Assembly: GCF_007830055.1 (NCBI RefSeq)
Contig: NZ_VLLE01000002.1
Span: forward strand, 197,953-261,952
DNA: 64,000 nt
From: Lacibacter cauensis
GTDB taxonomy: Bacteria; Bacteroidota; Bacteroidia; Chitinophagales; Chitinophagaceae
Direction of reading: 5' to 3'
Positions 51,755 to 60,700 of the stretch are shown here, one piece after another (the stretch's first letter is position 1; every line of letters starts with the position of its first letter). The notes beneath the pieces were generated by a model. The model was not told the origin of the DNA. It did not search any database and saw nothing but the letters and a program-made list of their open reading frames with translations. The position numbers and the translations under genes were made by a program.

Positions 51755-51985
51755 TCCTCCGGCAGGTCTTCTGACTTGTTCGCTGTTGAACACCTTCCCA
51801 TCCAACCAAGTGGTAAGACAGTGGCTTGTAGATTCAACAGGTGAGTGGTGAGTTGTGAATAGTGAGTGGGATTCCGATCAGAGAATCATTCACTATTGAC
51901 CATTGACCATTCACATTAAGAACTCACAGCTACGGGGATAGCTCAGGATTTACACCTGATTCCCTTTTAATGCAATGTGCTGGAA
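51755..51985 (-). promoter_or_regulatory. Cobalamin riboswitch upstream of nrdBA
   Basis: Read on the minus strand the conserved parts come in order: GGGAATCAGGTG, AAATCCTGAGC, CCCCGTAGCTGTGAG, then after a variable arm GCCACTG (51825-51819), GGGAAGG (51799-51793), and CAGAAGACCTGCC (51773-51761). TTCAACAG (51833-51840) pairs with CTGTTGAA (51783-51790). This is the classic AdoCbl-type aptamer. Vitamin B12 should shut off nrdBA. Expression platform lies in the approximately 130 bases to the ATG; a GCCAC...GTGGC hairpin (51681-51697) is a candidate part. Confidence 0.92.
51841..51926. repeat. Heptad repeat forming the variable riboswitch arm
   Basis: Four 7-nt units GTGAGTG, GTGAGTT, GTGAATA, GTGAGTG (51841-51868), then an inverted set GAATCAT, TCACTAT, TGACCAT twice, TCACATT (51883-51917). 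The two halves pair over AATAGTGA-TG-ATTC. Exact period 7 as elsewhere. Confidence 0.8.
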
Positions 51986-52138
51986 AGCATATTGTCAACC
52001 GAAACGGACTGTAAAATAAACCCCATTCAGTTGAATGAACAGAAGTTGTTATTCACGTGATGTTGAAAAAAAAGAAAATGGTGCATTGCTTTCTAACAGG
52101 TAGGCCAAACCCGGAAAATGAACTTTTTTTTGTGGAAT

Positions 52139-53410
52139 TTATTCAGTAAAAAACTGCAGGTAAAGTAGTACAGCAGCACTAACCGTCATAATCAGCAATG
52201 CAGCGATGCCGAGGATATTTTCTGTACGGCTGTTTACATTATTGCCCATAATTTCTTTGTTGTTGGAGATATGCAGGATGATGGCAATTAATACCGGTGC
52301 TGTAATACCGTAAAGAATGGCTGTATAGATCAATGCTTTTATGGGAGAGATTCCAACATAGTTTAACGAGAGGCCGAGTAGCAGTGAAAGCGCAATGATG
52401 ACATAGAATGCTTTTGCCTCGTGAAACTTTTTATCGAGACCTTCTTCCCAGCCAAAGGTTTCGGTGATGATGTACGAGATAGAACCGCTTAAGACAGGAA
52501 TCGCTATCAGGCCTGTGCCGATTACGCCAATTGAAAAGAGGAGATAGGCTAAATTTCCTGCCAAGGGTTTTAAGGCACTGGCTGCCTGTTCAACGGTATC
52601 GATCTGGTGAATACCTTCTTTAAACAAAACCGAACCGGTGGTGAGTATAATAAAGTACATCACAAAACCGGAAAAGGTCATACCCATATCCACATCTTTG
52701 TTGATGGTATGTACCAGCTTTTTGTCAACAATCAAATGTTTTTTCTTGTGTCTCATTTCTTCTACTTCCACAGCCGCCTGCCAAAAAAATAAGTAGGGAG
52801 AAATAGTGGTACCCAGAATACCTACAAGAATAGCAATGAACTCTTTGTTGAAACGGATGTCAGGAATGAATGTTGAACGGAGAATTGCAGTAAGATCCTG
52901 TTTGTATAAAAAAGGCACTACAAAATATACCAGCATTACAATGCAGAGATATTTTAACGTGGCTGCAATTTTTTGATAGGGCAGATAAATGATGAGCCCG
53001 ATGAGCAGCATCGTAAAAAATACACTGAAGTACGTTGCATCAATAGCAGGAAACAACAAGTTGCCTACAGCACCCATACCGGCAATATCTGCACCAATGT
53101 TGAGCACAATAGCAGGAAAGCTGAAGAGTAACATGAGGTACAGCACCGGCCGTGGGTAATGTTTTTTCAACGTGCCTGTTAACCCTTGCGATGTAACGAT
53201 GCCGATGCGTGCACACATTTGCTGGATCACGGCCATTAACGGAAAAGCAACAATGGATGTCCATAGTGTAGATAAACCATAGGCCGCACCCGCCTGCGAG
53301 TACGTAGCAATACCGGAAGGATCATCGTCACTTGCGCCTGTTACCAGCCCGGGACCGAGCTTTTTCCAGAAACGCAGCAGCTTTTGCGAAAAACTTTTTT
53401 TATGATTCAT
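52139..53410 (-). CDS. Nramp-related divalent-metal transporter
   Basis: 423 residues, 11 helices, LeuT-like Nramp fold. In TM1 the metal-binding DPGN is DPSG (SDDDPSGIATYS) and in TM6 the MPH motif is replaced by SPY (TTISPYLFFWQAA), so the metal-binding Met is absent. These changes recall Nramp-related Mg2+ transporters; Mn2+/Fe2+ transport is therefore uncertain. Monocistronic, downstream of a 113-base plain spacer. Confidence 0.86.
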   Translation of the reverse strand: MNHKKSFSQKLLRFWKKLGPGLVTGASDDDPSGIATYSQAGAAYGLSTLWTSIVAFPLMAVIQQMCARIGIVTSQGLTGTLKKHYPRPVLYLMLLFSFPAIVLNIGADIAGMGAVGNLLFPAIDATYFSVFFTMLLIGLIIYLPYQKIAATLKYLCIVMLVYFVVPFLYKQDLTAILRSTFIPDIRFNKEFIAILVGILGTTISPYLFFWQAAVEVEEMRHKKKHLIVDKKLVHTINKDVDMGMTFSGFVMYFIILTTGSVLFKEGIHQIDTVEQAASALKPLAGNLAYLLFSIGVIGTGLIAIPVLSGSISYIITETFGWEEGLDKKFHEAKAFYVIIALSLLLGLSLNYVGISPIKALIYTAILYGITAPVLIAIILHISNNKEIMGNNVNSRTENILGIAALLIMTVSAAVLLYLQFFTE

Positions 53411-53524
53411 GCAGTACGTAATTGTGGATCGGAGATTAAAAGGTACGATAAGGATCTTTCTTCATCACTGATCAATCTCATACATTCTGCTTTTTGTTGT
53501 TGTTGAAATGCGGGGGCGGGTTAC

Positions 53525-54622
53525 TTAAAGGGTAAGGGAACGGTCTCTTGCTACAACTTTCCAGGTTGTAACAGCTTCGTTATTTTCAACAACCACAGCT
53601 TTATTGTACAACGCAACTGTAGGACAAATATGTACCGGCACACCATACAATACATCGCCTACTTTAAAAGCACTGCTATCGGTAACTTTTGCAACCAGGT
53701 GTTCTTCGCTTTGTGCATAAGGCGTTACATCGGGTGCGTTTAAAAAGTGTACACGGGGCAATGGATTTTCTGCAGCAATGGATTTGTGCCCCAGATCGGT
53801 GGTGATGGTTTGCTCATCTACAATCGAGATCACTCTTGTTGCAACAAGTGCAGCATACTCAAACGGCTCATCGGGCAGCTGCTGTTTGTAACCCCAATCC
53901 CAATACACAAATGTGCCGGGACTGCATTCTACATGTCGGTTAACATGTGTAGGAAAGCTGGGTGATCCTCCTGCAATAATTGTGAGTGGTTTGTTGGTGA
54001 GCTTTTCAATTTTTGTTGCCAGTGCAAGTACTTCATCAAATGCGGCATTGCTTTTTTGCTGTCGTTGTTCCAGATCGGTATCTCTTAAATGTCCATCGTA
54101 CGCATGCAGACCTTTGAACTCAATGCCGGGTAATGTTAACAGCAGTTCAGCTAAAGCAAATGCGTTGGCTGGTTTAATACCGCTTCTGTTCATGCCCGTA
54201 TTCAGATCAATATAAACAGCAATGGTTTTATTGGCTGAAGAAAATAAATTGGATAAGACGGTTGCCGTATACGCATTATCAGTTACGCAACTGAATGTTG
54301 TTTGCGGGTATTGTTGTACCAGTGTCAATAAACGTTTTGCTTTTGGTCCAACGGGTTGGTAAGCCAGTAACACATCCTTTGCATGCAACATCGCCAGCAT
54401 TTCTGCTTCGGCAATGGTGGCACATTTAAATTTGGTAATACCTGCTGCCATCATCATGGCACATACTTCGGCTGTTTTATTTGTTTTTACATGGGGGCGA
54501 AGCAGGTTTACATCCTTGATCATAGCAATGGCATGAGCAATATTTTGCTGCACACGCTCTTTATACACAAGCAATGCAGGCGTATCAATACTGTCAATAT
54601 TGTTGATGTTATACCAATTCAT
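53525..54622 (-). CDS. D-threonine aldolase-like PLP enzyme
   Basis: 365 residues, fold-type III (alanine-racemase barrel). The PLP lysine is K46 in LRPHVKTNKT; AGGSPSFPTH and the metal ligands His/Cys in GVPVHICPTVALYN fit D-threonine aldolase / D-serine dehydratase-like proteins. It would cleave or dehydrate D-beta-hydroxy amino acids; substrate unknown. A truncated copy of its start lies at 57537-57656, on the other side of the GH43 gene. Confidence 0.88.
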   Translation of the reverse strand: MNWYNINNIDSIDTPALLVYKERVQQNIAHAIAMIKDVNLLRPHVKTNKTAEVCAMMMAAGITKFKCATIAEAEMLAMLHAKDVLLAYQPVGPKAKRLLTLVQQYPQTTFSCVTDNAYTATVLSNLFSSANKTIAVYIDLNTGMNRSGIKPANAFALAELLLTLPGIEFKGLHAYDGHLRDTDLEQRQQKSNAAFDEVLALATKIEKLTNKPLTIIAGGSPSFPTHVNRHVECSPGTFVYWDWGYKQQLPDEPFEYAALVATRVISIVDEQTITTDLGHKSIAAENPLPRVHFLNAPDVTPYAQSEEHLVAKVTDSSAFKVGDVLYGVPVHICPTVALYNKAVVVENNEAVTTWKVVARDRSLTL

Positions 54623-54933
54623 AAAAGCAGGTTGAATAATTTAAAACTACTTGATTGAAGTAAGACAGCCAAATGCAGATTCGATTGCGGGGAGGAGGCA
54701 GACCATACCTGTAACGTTCTCATTTTCGTTCAACCGGCATGGTATGAATATTTGGCTGCATTACATTAGTCAACAAAGTTCTTTAGTTAAACTGATTCAT
54801 TCGTGCAACGCTCAAAGCTTTCAAAACGTTACGGTTGCTGTTCGGGTAAAAGAGATACTTGAAATACAAAAAAACGCATCATCCCGGAGTGGCAACGTCA
54901 GCCCGGGATGATGCGTTCATATAAAAAATACAA
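54623..54933. other. Spacer between the aldolase-like and GH43 genes
   Basis: 311 bases with no gene. Includes the upstream region of the aldolase-like gene, whose first 40 bases also occur in part at 57657-57700, an imperfect inverted pair CCATACC/GGTATG (54697-54746), and the terminator at 54870. Confidence 0.6.
54870..54917 (-). terminator. Intrinsic terminator of the GH43 gene
   Basis: Stem of about 15 bp (54873-54887 with 54902-54917, one bulge), 14-nt loop, followed on minus by seven T. 17 nt after the GH43 stop. Confidence 0.9.
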
Positions 54934-56370
54934 TCAGTGAGCTCTGAAATTCCATTTACAATTATCGCTGTTAAAATCAAATTCTGCCAGCGCAGGAGTG
55001 CTGTCTCCTGAAGATACCAGCACCAATTTTTTCCCTGAATTGGGAATTATCTTCGGCATTATTCTGTAGGTGCCATCTGTCAATTGATCGATTCGCCATA
55101 ATTGCTCTGGCGCACCGGTAAATGCCGGTACAGTAATTACTTCAGCATCGGCAGTAGCCGCTAATGTGCGGTCTGTTCCTGCCAATACAATTTTATAATA
55201 AGGTCCGCCCAAATAGCCTGTTGTATCAGGTGCATCTGTGATCGTCCACTGTTGATGCGGGCGTGACATATAATCACCTATTCGCAAATTAATCGTTCCT
55301 GTTGGCCAGTTTTTAATCACATCTGCCAGTTGTTGCGGTGGAACAGGTTTGATAGGTTCATTGTTTGGTTGACCAAACCCACGAGGGCCGCCAGGCATTC
55401 TTGTAAAATCAACTGCCAGCTCTAATGCATATCCTCTTCTTACGGATTCAATTTCATACGTACCTTCTTTAAATTTTTCTCCGGCTACAGGCCAACCATC
55501 TTTCCAAACCAATGGAAGAATACCTAACACACTTCGTCCGCCTTGCTCAAGATCTGCTTCATAATGCAACGACATTTTTTCAACTCCTTTTTCCAGCTTG
55601 ATGTGTCCAAAATGTCCGGGACCTATTAAGTTTCCACGTGTAGCTACCACCATTTTGCCGCCACCTTCCAGCATGCTTCTTCCTACGTTATCGAGGTAAG
55701 GACCTGTTATTTGTTTTGAACGACCCACTACAACATTATAAGTTGAGTTGGCACCATCGCAGCAACTGCCATGTGTGGCAAGGAGGTAATACCAACCATC
55801 ACGATACGTTAATGTGGAAGCTTCGCATACAATGGCCACATCAATAGGTTTGTTTCCTTCTTTGAGTTTGCCGGTTTTAGGATCCAATTCAATCAGTCGT
55901 GTGAATCCAAAGTAAGTACCGTATGTTAACCAAAGACGTCCTGTGTTTGGGTCTAACATTACACCGGGATCAATGGCATCGTTTTCTTCGTAACCATCAG
56001 ATGTGGCAACAACAATTGGTTCAGAATAGTTGAAGTCGGGTGATGTTGGATCCAGTGTTTTATTCCACATCGTAAGAATGGCGCCTTTGTGGTTGCTTGA
56101 TCCGCCGGTTGCTCCATATATTACGAGATAGCGGTCGCCAATTTTAATTGCATCAGGAGCAGCACCACCTCCCGGTCTTACTGCACCGCCATACCATGTC
56201 CAACCATCTGCTGAAATTAATCCGCCGCCACCGGTGCCGAACGTATAATACTTTCCGTTACATTCAACAATGGTTGATGGATCATGGATAAATGGTCTTC
56301 CGATTTGAGCTGATGCTATTTGAAAGAATACTGCTAACAAAGCAGTGATGGAGATGTGCATTCGTTTCAT
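54934..56370 (-). CDS. Glycoside hydrolase family 43 with beta-trefoil C-terminus
   Basis: 478-residue secreted enzyme. Signal peptide (1-21), five-bladed propeller of GH43 (about 25-310): HDPSTIVECNGKYY has the catalytic base Asp, NDAIDPGVMLDP the pKa-modulating Asp, and VCEASTLTYRDGWYYLLATHGSCC the acid Glu. This pattern fits arabinanases (endo-1,5-alpha-L-arabinanase group), most likely. C-terminal part (about 330-478) is ricin-type: QQWTITDAP and EQLWRIDQL repeats, and NCKWNFRAH at the end, for sugar binding. Downstream of the accessory protein at 56419 with a 48-base gap; they appear to be one unit. Confidence 0.9.
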   Translation of the reverse strand: MKRMHISITALLAVFFQIASAQIGRPFIHDPSTIVECNGKYYTFGTGGGGLISADGWTWYGGAVRPGGGAAPDAIKIGDRYLVIYGATGGSSNHKGAILTMWNKTLDPTSPDFNYSEPIVVATSDGYEENDAIDPGVMLDPNTGRLWLTYGTYFGFTRLIELDPKTGKLKEGNKPIDVAIVCEASTLTYRDGWYYLLATHGSCCDGANSTYNVVVGRSKQITGPYLDNVGRSMLEGGGKMVVATRGNLIGPGHFGHIKLEKGVEKMSLHYEADLEQGGRSVLGILPLVWKDGWPVAGEKFKEGTYEIESVRRGYALELAVDFTRMPGGPRGFGQPNNEPIKPVPPQQLADVIKNWPTGTINLRIGDYMSRPHQQWTITDAPDTTGYLGGPYYKIVLAGTDRTLAATADAEVITVPAFTGAPEQLWRIDQLTDGTYRIMPKIIPNSGKKLVLVSSGDSTPALAEFDFNSDNCKWNFRAH

Positions 56371-56418
56371 ACTAATGATTTCAGAATAATTGAATGGCTG
56401 TAACAGCCGGAAAATTTT

Positions 56419-57180
56419 TTATTGGTAACTGATGCTGAGGTTTTTGATAGGCGATCCTTTTTCATCTAAAAAACGAACGCAGAAGTTCGCCATGCCCGGC
56501 CCGTTAATTACTGCACCACGTATAATGTTCTTTCCTTTCTTTAATGTTAAACGGGATGAGGTAGCATTATCAACAATCATATCCCTGTCGCCTGAAAGCA
56601 GCAGTGCTTCCTGGCCATTCAACCACCACATGCTTGCTGAATTACATCCTGCAGTCATCCGCACATTTTTCATTTCTGTCGGACAGTCAATAACAGTAAC
56701 CAACCAAAAAAGAACGCCGTAGGGCGGTTTGTTAATGGCGTAAGTGAAATGGTATAAATTAAAGTTGAATGTTTTACTTTCTAAAGCATACCATTTTAAT
56801 TCCTGGTTACCCAGCTTTATCATGTCGCCGTTTTTCGGAACACTGTTATAATCGTTCGAAAAATTATCGGCGGCGAAAGTTGTGCGGAGATAGTTGTCGG
56901 TAAAAATATTATTGCGGGCAATGTCTTTCCTCACGGGTTCAAGCACCAGCCAACGTTGAATGAATCCCTTTTCGTTTGTAGTTTTTTTGGCAGGCGAAGC
57001 AACAATAAAATGTTTGGAAAGCGTATGCGTTGTATCGCCTTTAATGGGGATGGGAGGTAATGATGGCCGTGGTGGTGGCTGACCCGGCGCCTGCGCATAT
57101 GCATGAATGGCGGTTAATTGTACCAGTGATAGCATCACAAAAGCCATAGCCGGCAATAAGGAGCTCTTTTTTTTGTTCAT
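56419..57180 (-). CDS. Secreted beta-sandwich protein next to GH43
   Basis: 253 residues: signal peptide (about 1-30), Pro-rich linker, then a galactose-binding-like jelly-roll that reads FIQRWLVLEPVRKDIA to SMWWLNGQEALLLSGDRDMIV and SRLTLKKGKNIIRGAVINGPGMANFCVRFLDEKG. This module is common at the ends of bacterial sugar-active enzymes, here without a catalytic domain. Probably binds carbohydrate; I do not assign a reaction. It precedes GH43 in one operon. Confidence 0.78.
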   Translation of the reverse strand: MNKKKSSLLPAMAFVMLSLVQLTAIHAYAQAPGQPPPRPSLPPIPIKGDTTHTLSKHFIVASPAKKTTNEKGFIQRWLVLEPVRKDIARNNIFTDNYLRTTFAADNFSNDYNSVPKNGDMIKLGNQELKWYALESKTFNFNLYHFTYAINKPPYGVLFWLVTVIDCPTEMKNVRMTAGCNSASMWWLNGQEALLLSGDRDMIVDNATSSRLTLKKGKNIIRGAVINGPGMANFCVRFLDEKGSPIKNLSISYQ

Positions 57181-57536
57181 TGCAGATTTCTTTATATGGT
57201 GACGTTGTTTCTGAGCTGATGAAACAAACCTACAAATGAAACTTTAGCTTTATGTACAACAAACACCGCCGTATTATTATACACAATCGGGTTGTTTGCA
57301 TTTGTTTTTGGACTGGTTTCTTCTAACCAAAAAAGTCCTTTGCACATGCATGGGGCTCATAAGCAGCAAACCCAAATGTTTCCGGGCGATGTCCGGCGCA
57401 GCCGACTCGCCGCAGTATGAAAACGGATAAAGAAAATTAGCTGTTGTTCCGTTAACACTTCGATTACCGCAAATGCTTTCTTACAATATGTTTCTGACAC
57501 ATCGCCTTGGAAAGAGGGAGACTCGGCAGCAAAGGA
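57181..57536. other. 356-base region with no intact gene
   Basis: Behind the truncated aldolase copy. It contains the out-of-context tail of that frame (to 57357) with no homology I recognise, a G/C-rich patch near 57380-57410, and no terminator or clear promoter for the 56419 gene. Confidence 0.55.
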
Positions 57537-57656
57537 AAGCTTTACATCTTCGACCATAGTAATTGCATGAGTAATGTTTTGCTGCACATGGTCTTTACAA
57601 ACAAGCAAAGCAGGCGAATCAATTGTATTGCTATTCTTAACCTCGTACCAGTTCAT
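57537..57656 (-). pseudogene. Truncated copy of the D-threonine aldolase-like gene
   Basis: The first 40 codons (MNWYEVKNSNTIDSPALLV ... EDVKL) match the aldolase-like gene at 54622-54503: about 25 of 40 residues are identical. Similarity extends upstream (TTGAATAATTTAAA in both). The match ends two residues before the PLP-lysine motif, then the frame runs on into unrelated sequence and stops at 57357. It cannot fold as the enzyme. Confidence 0.85.
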
Positions 57657-57736
57657 AACAATCAGTTGAATAATTTAAACAACTGTTTGAAGGAATACGA
57701 CCAAGTATGAATTGCACCCTGTTGATGCATATATCA

Positions 57737-57769
57737 ACAAAAACAGGATAGCGTTTGCTATCCTGTTTT
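57737..57769 (-). terminator. Intrinsic terminator of the pectate-lyase-like gene
   Basis: 13-bp perfect stem (57740-57752 with 57757-57769), GTTT loop, T run on the minus strand. 20 nt after the stop. Confidence 0.9.
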
Positions 57770-57788
57770 ACAAGCTTTAACGGTTTGC

Positions 57789-60700
57789 TTATTTTTGAAC
57801 GACCAGTTTTTGTGTGGTTATCTTTCCGTTTACAGAAAGTTTCAGGAAGTATAACCCGGCTGATAGATTGGAAAGATTGTAGCGTACAAGGTGGTTACCG
57901 CTGTTCGTACCTCTGTCGAGGGTTGCTATTTTCATACCCATCAAATTGTATACATCCAGGCTGTAGTTTTGCGCATCTGTTATATTGAACCGTATAACTG
58001 TCTGCTGTGTTGCAGGATTGGGCGAAACAGTTAAAAGTATATTTTCATTTTGTTCCATTTCGTTTCCGCTGCTTCTTGCATTGGCACCTGCAGAACATGC
58101 AGCAAGCATATAACCTTTGTTGAGCATAGCTGGAACGGCAGATGCTGCAATACAAATTGATTTATTGTCTTTACAGATAAGCAGCTTATCCATATTGTTG
58201 CCGCAGCGTGCATCTATTACTTTCAGAGCAATTTGCGCAGAGGCCTTACAGCCATATTCGTTTGCAGCTTCAACTGTATAGGAATAATGGCCTGCGCTTA
58301 CAGGAGCAAATGTTGTTACTGCTGTTGAAGCAGAACTGAGGTTATCTGCAGGGGTCCATACAAAACTGTTTTGGGTGCTGTTGGCATCTGCAGCTGTTAA
58401 GGTTAATTGCTGTGCACCATAACCCAGTACAACAGTATTTGCATCGGTATTTGTTAGGGTAGTATTACTGCGGCTTATTGTGATTGCAGGAGCAGGAACA
58501 GATCCAACAACAGTAACAATTGCAGTGGTTGTATTTACATTGTTATTGTTATCGGTTACGGTTAAAGTGATGGTATGTTCTCCAATCTGGCTGCAATCGA
58601 AAGTGGTTGAGTCGATGCTTACAGACCGGATACCATAATCGTCGCTACTGCCATAATTAACCTGTTCAGCAGTTACGGTTACAGTTCCGTTTACTAAAGG
58701 AACAGCAATGTTTCTAGCCAGTGCAGTTGGTTTGGTGGTATCAACAACGGAGAACGACCAAACATCGCCTGTTGCCACTTCGCCATCCCGAACAGCATCA
58801 ATACGCCAGTATAAATTACCAAGTGTACTGATGTTCGGTAGTGTATAAGTTTGGTCTGCTACAGCTGTTGCAGCGGCAGAAAGATTGTTGGCGTTATTAC
58901 CCGTGTACACATTGTATGTTTGTGCGGCGCCTTTCCATTTTAACTGTACCGAACCGTAGCTTACTTGCGGTTCTCCATTTGCCGGAGAGGGATCGGTTAC
59001 TTTGTTTACCAGTGGCGCTCCCTGCTGTATACGTTGTATTTCCTGTGCTGTTAGTGCATAGTTATACAGGCGTATGTCGTCCAGCTTATCATGGAAGGGT
59101 TTATTCTCTAACGAATTGCCGATAAGCAATGGAAGGTTTAAACCTGTATTACCGTATGTTGCACTGTAGGCAATGGATCCTGCTTCTACACCATTGATAT
59201 AAACCTTCAGGCGTCTGGCGGCAGTATCTTTTACGGTGATGATATTTGTCCAGCTGTTATTGAATGGAAAATAAGGGGATGCCTTTTTGAGATTTACATT
59301 CAAACTTACTTTCGTTGAAGCATCGTCAATAGAGAAAGTAAGGGTACTGTCTCGCAGCTGCAGGCCGTACCATTTACCGCCGGGGTCTGTAAATTTTCCT
59401 TTGTGGAAGAGATAACAGTCTTTGTTAACAGCAGAGTTATAGTTACTGTTACTGCTGCTCAGGTTCACCCACATTGAAACAGTAAAGGAGTTTCGGTCGA
59501 AAAGCAGATGATCTGCGTGTTGCACGGTAACTGCACTTGTAGCAGCAGGGTTTAAAAAGTTTAATCCGTTTGCAAACCTGCCTGCAATCCATTCTGCTCC
59601 GGGCATATTATTTACTGCGCCATGCCATTGGTAATTGCTGTTATCCGTTACAACGGTTCCTGTAGTTTCATCGAATTTGTAATGTGCCACCATTCCTTTG
59701 GGAGAAACTGCTTTAAAGTTCCAGACCGTGCCGGTTGTAGTGCCCGCAGCACCAATTGCATCTACACGCCAGAAATACATTGTTCCTTTTTGCAGATTAG
59801 TGAATGTAACAGAAGGATTTGTAACTGTCGCATCAGCAAGAAAAGAAAGATGATTGGCATCTGTTCCAAAATATACTTTGTATGATGTAGTGTTGATTTC
59901 GCCTTTCCATGATGCGCTGACCGTTTCATCGTAACCTTCCAGAATGGTGCCGGTGGCTAATGTAGGTGCATAGGGCGTAATGGGCAAGGGACTGGTATGA
60001 AACAGTCGCAACACATCCACATCATTTAATACATAGTTGAATACTTTAAATTCATCGAGCATGCCTTTGTAAGGAGCAGGTTTGTTGGTGGTTGTTAAAA
60101 ACTCCAATTCGCCAATGTTGCCAAGGATAAAATCGCTTTCTTCTCCAATAGCTTGTGCCGCACCGGTACCTGTTGCCTGTTCTTTAATCATTTGTCCGTT
60201 GTTGTACACCCGCAATTTTTTGGCAGCAGTATCACGCACAATCACTACATGTACCCAATCGTTTACAAAAAAGGGCACCCCGCTTGTACTAAGCTCGTAC
60301 TTGGTGATATCATCATCAATGGCAAAACGGAATTCTTTGTTCTTGAATTCAATATCAAAACGTTTACCTGTTGCACCAGTTGTTGTGTTTTTGGTGATTG
60401 AACCTTTGCATAACAGATACGAGCTTGTATTATTATCGGGTGGCAGCATGGAAGCAGGAGCTTTCATCCAGAATGAAATGCTGAAAGGTGTTTTATTGAG
60501 ATAGAGATGGTCTTTATGCGGAATACTTACCACATATTTGTCAACCGATGCCGTTGCAAAATCTACAGCACCATTTACTTTGCCGGGTACACGAATACTG
60601 AGGTCATCATCATCCAAACCCAGAATGCCGTGGTTGGCGTATTCCGAACTGTCGATGATGTCTATGCCTTCCGTTTCATCGAAACTCCAGTAACCGATTA

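Noticed and set aside
57357-57536. Possible intact gene of 99 codons from 57656 to 57357
   Set aside because: Only the first 40 codons match the aldolase family; the rest is unrelated, so it was called a truncated copy.
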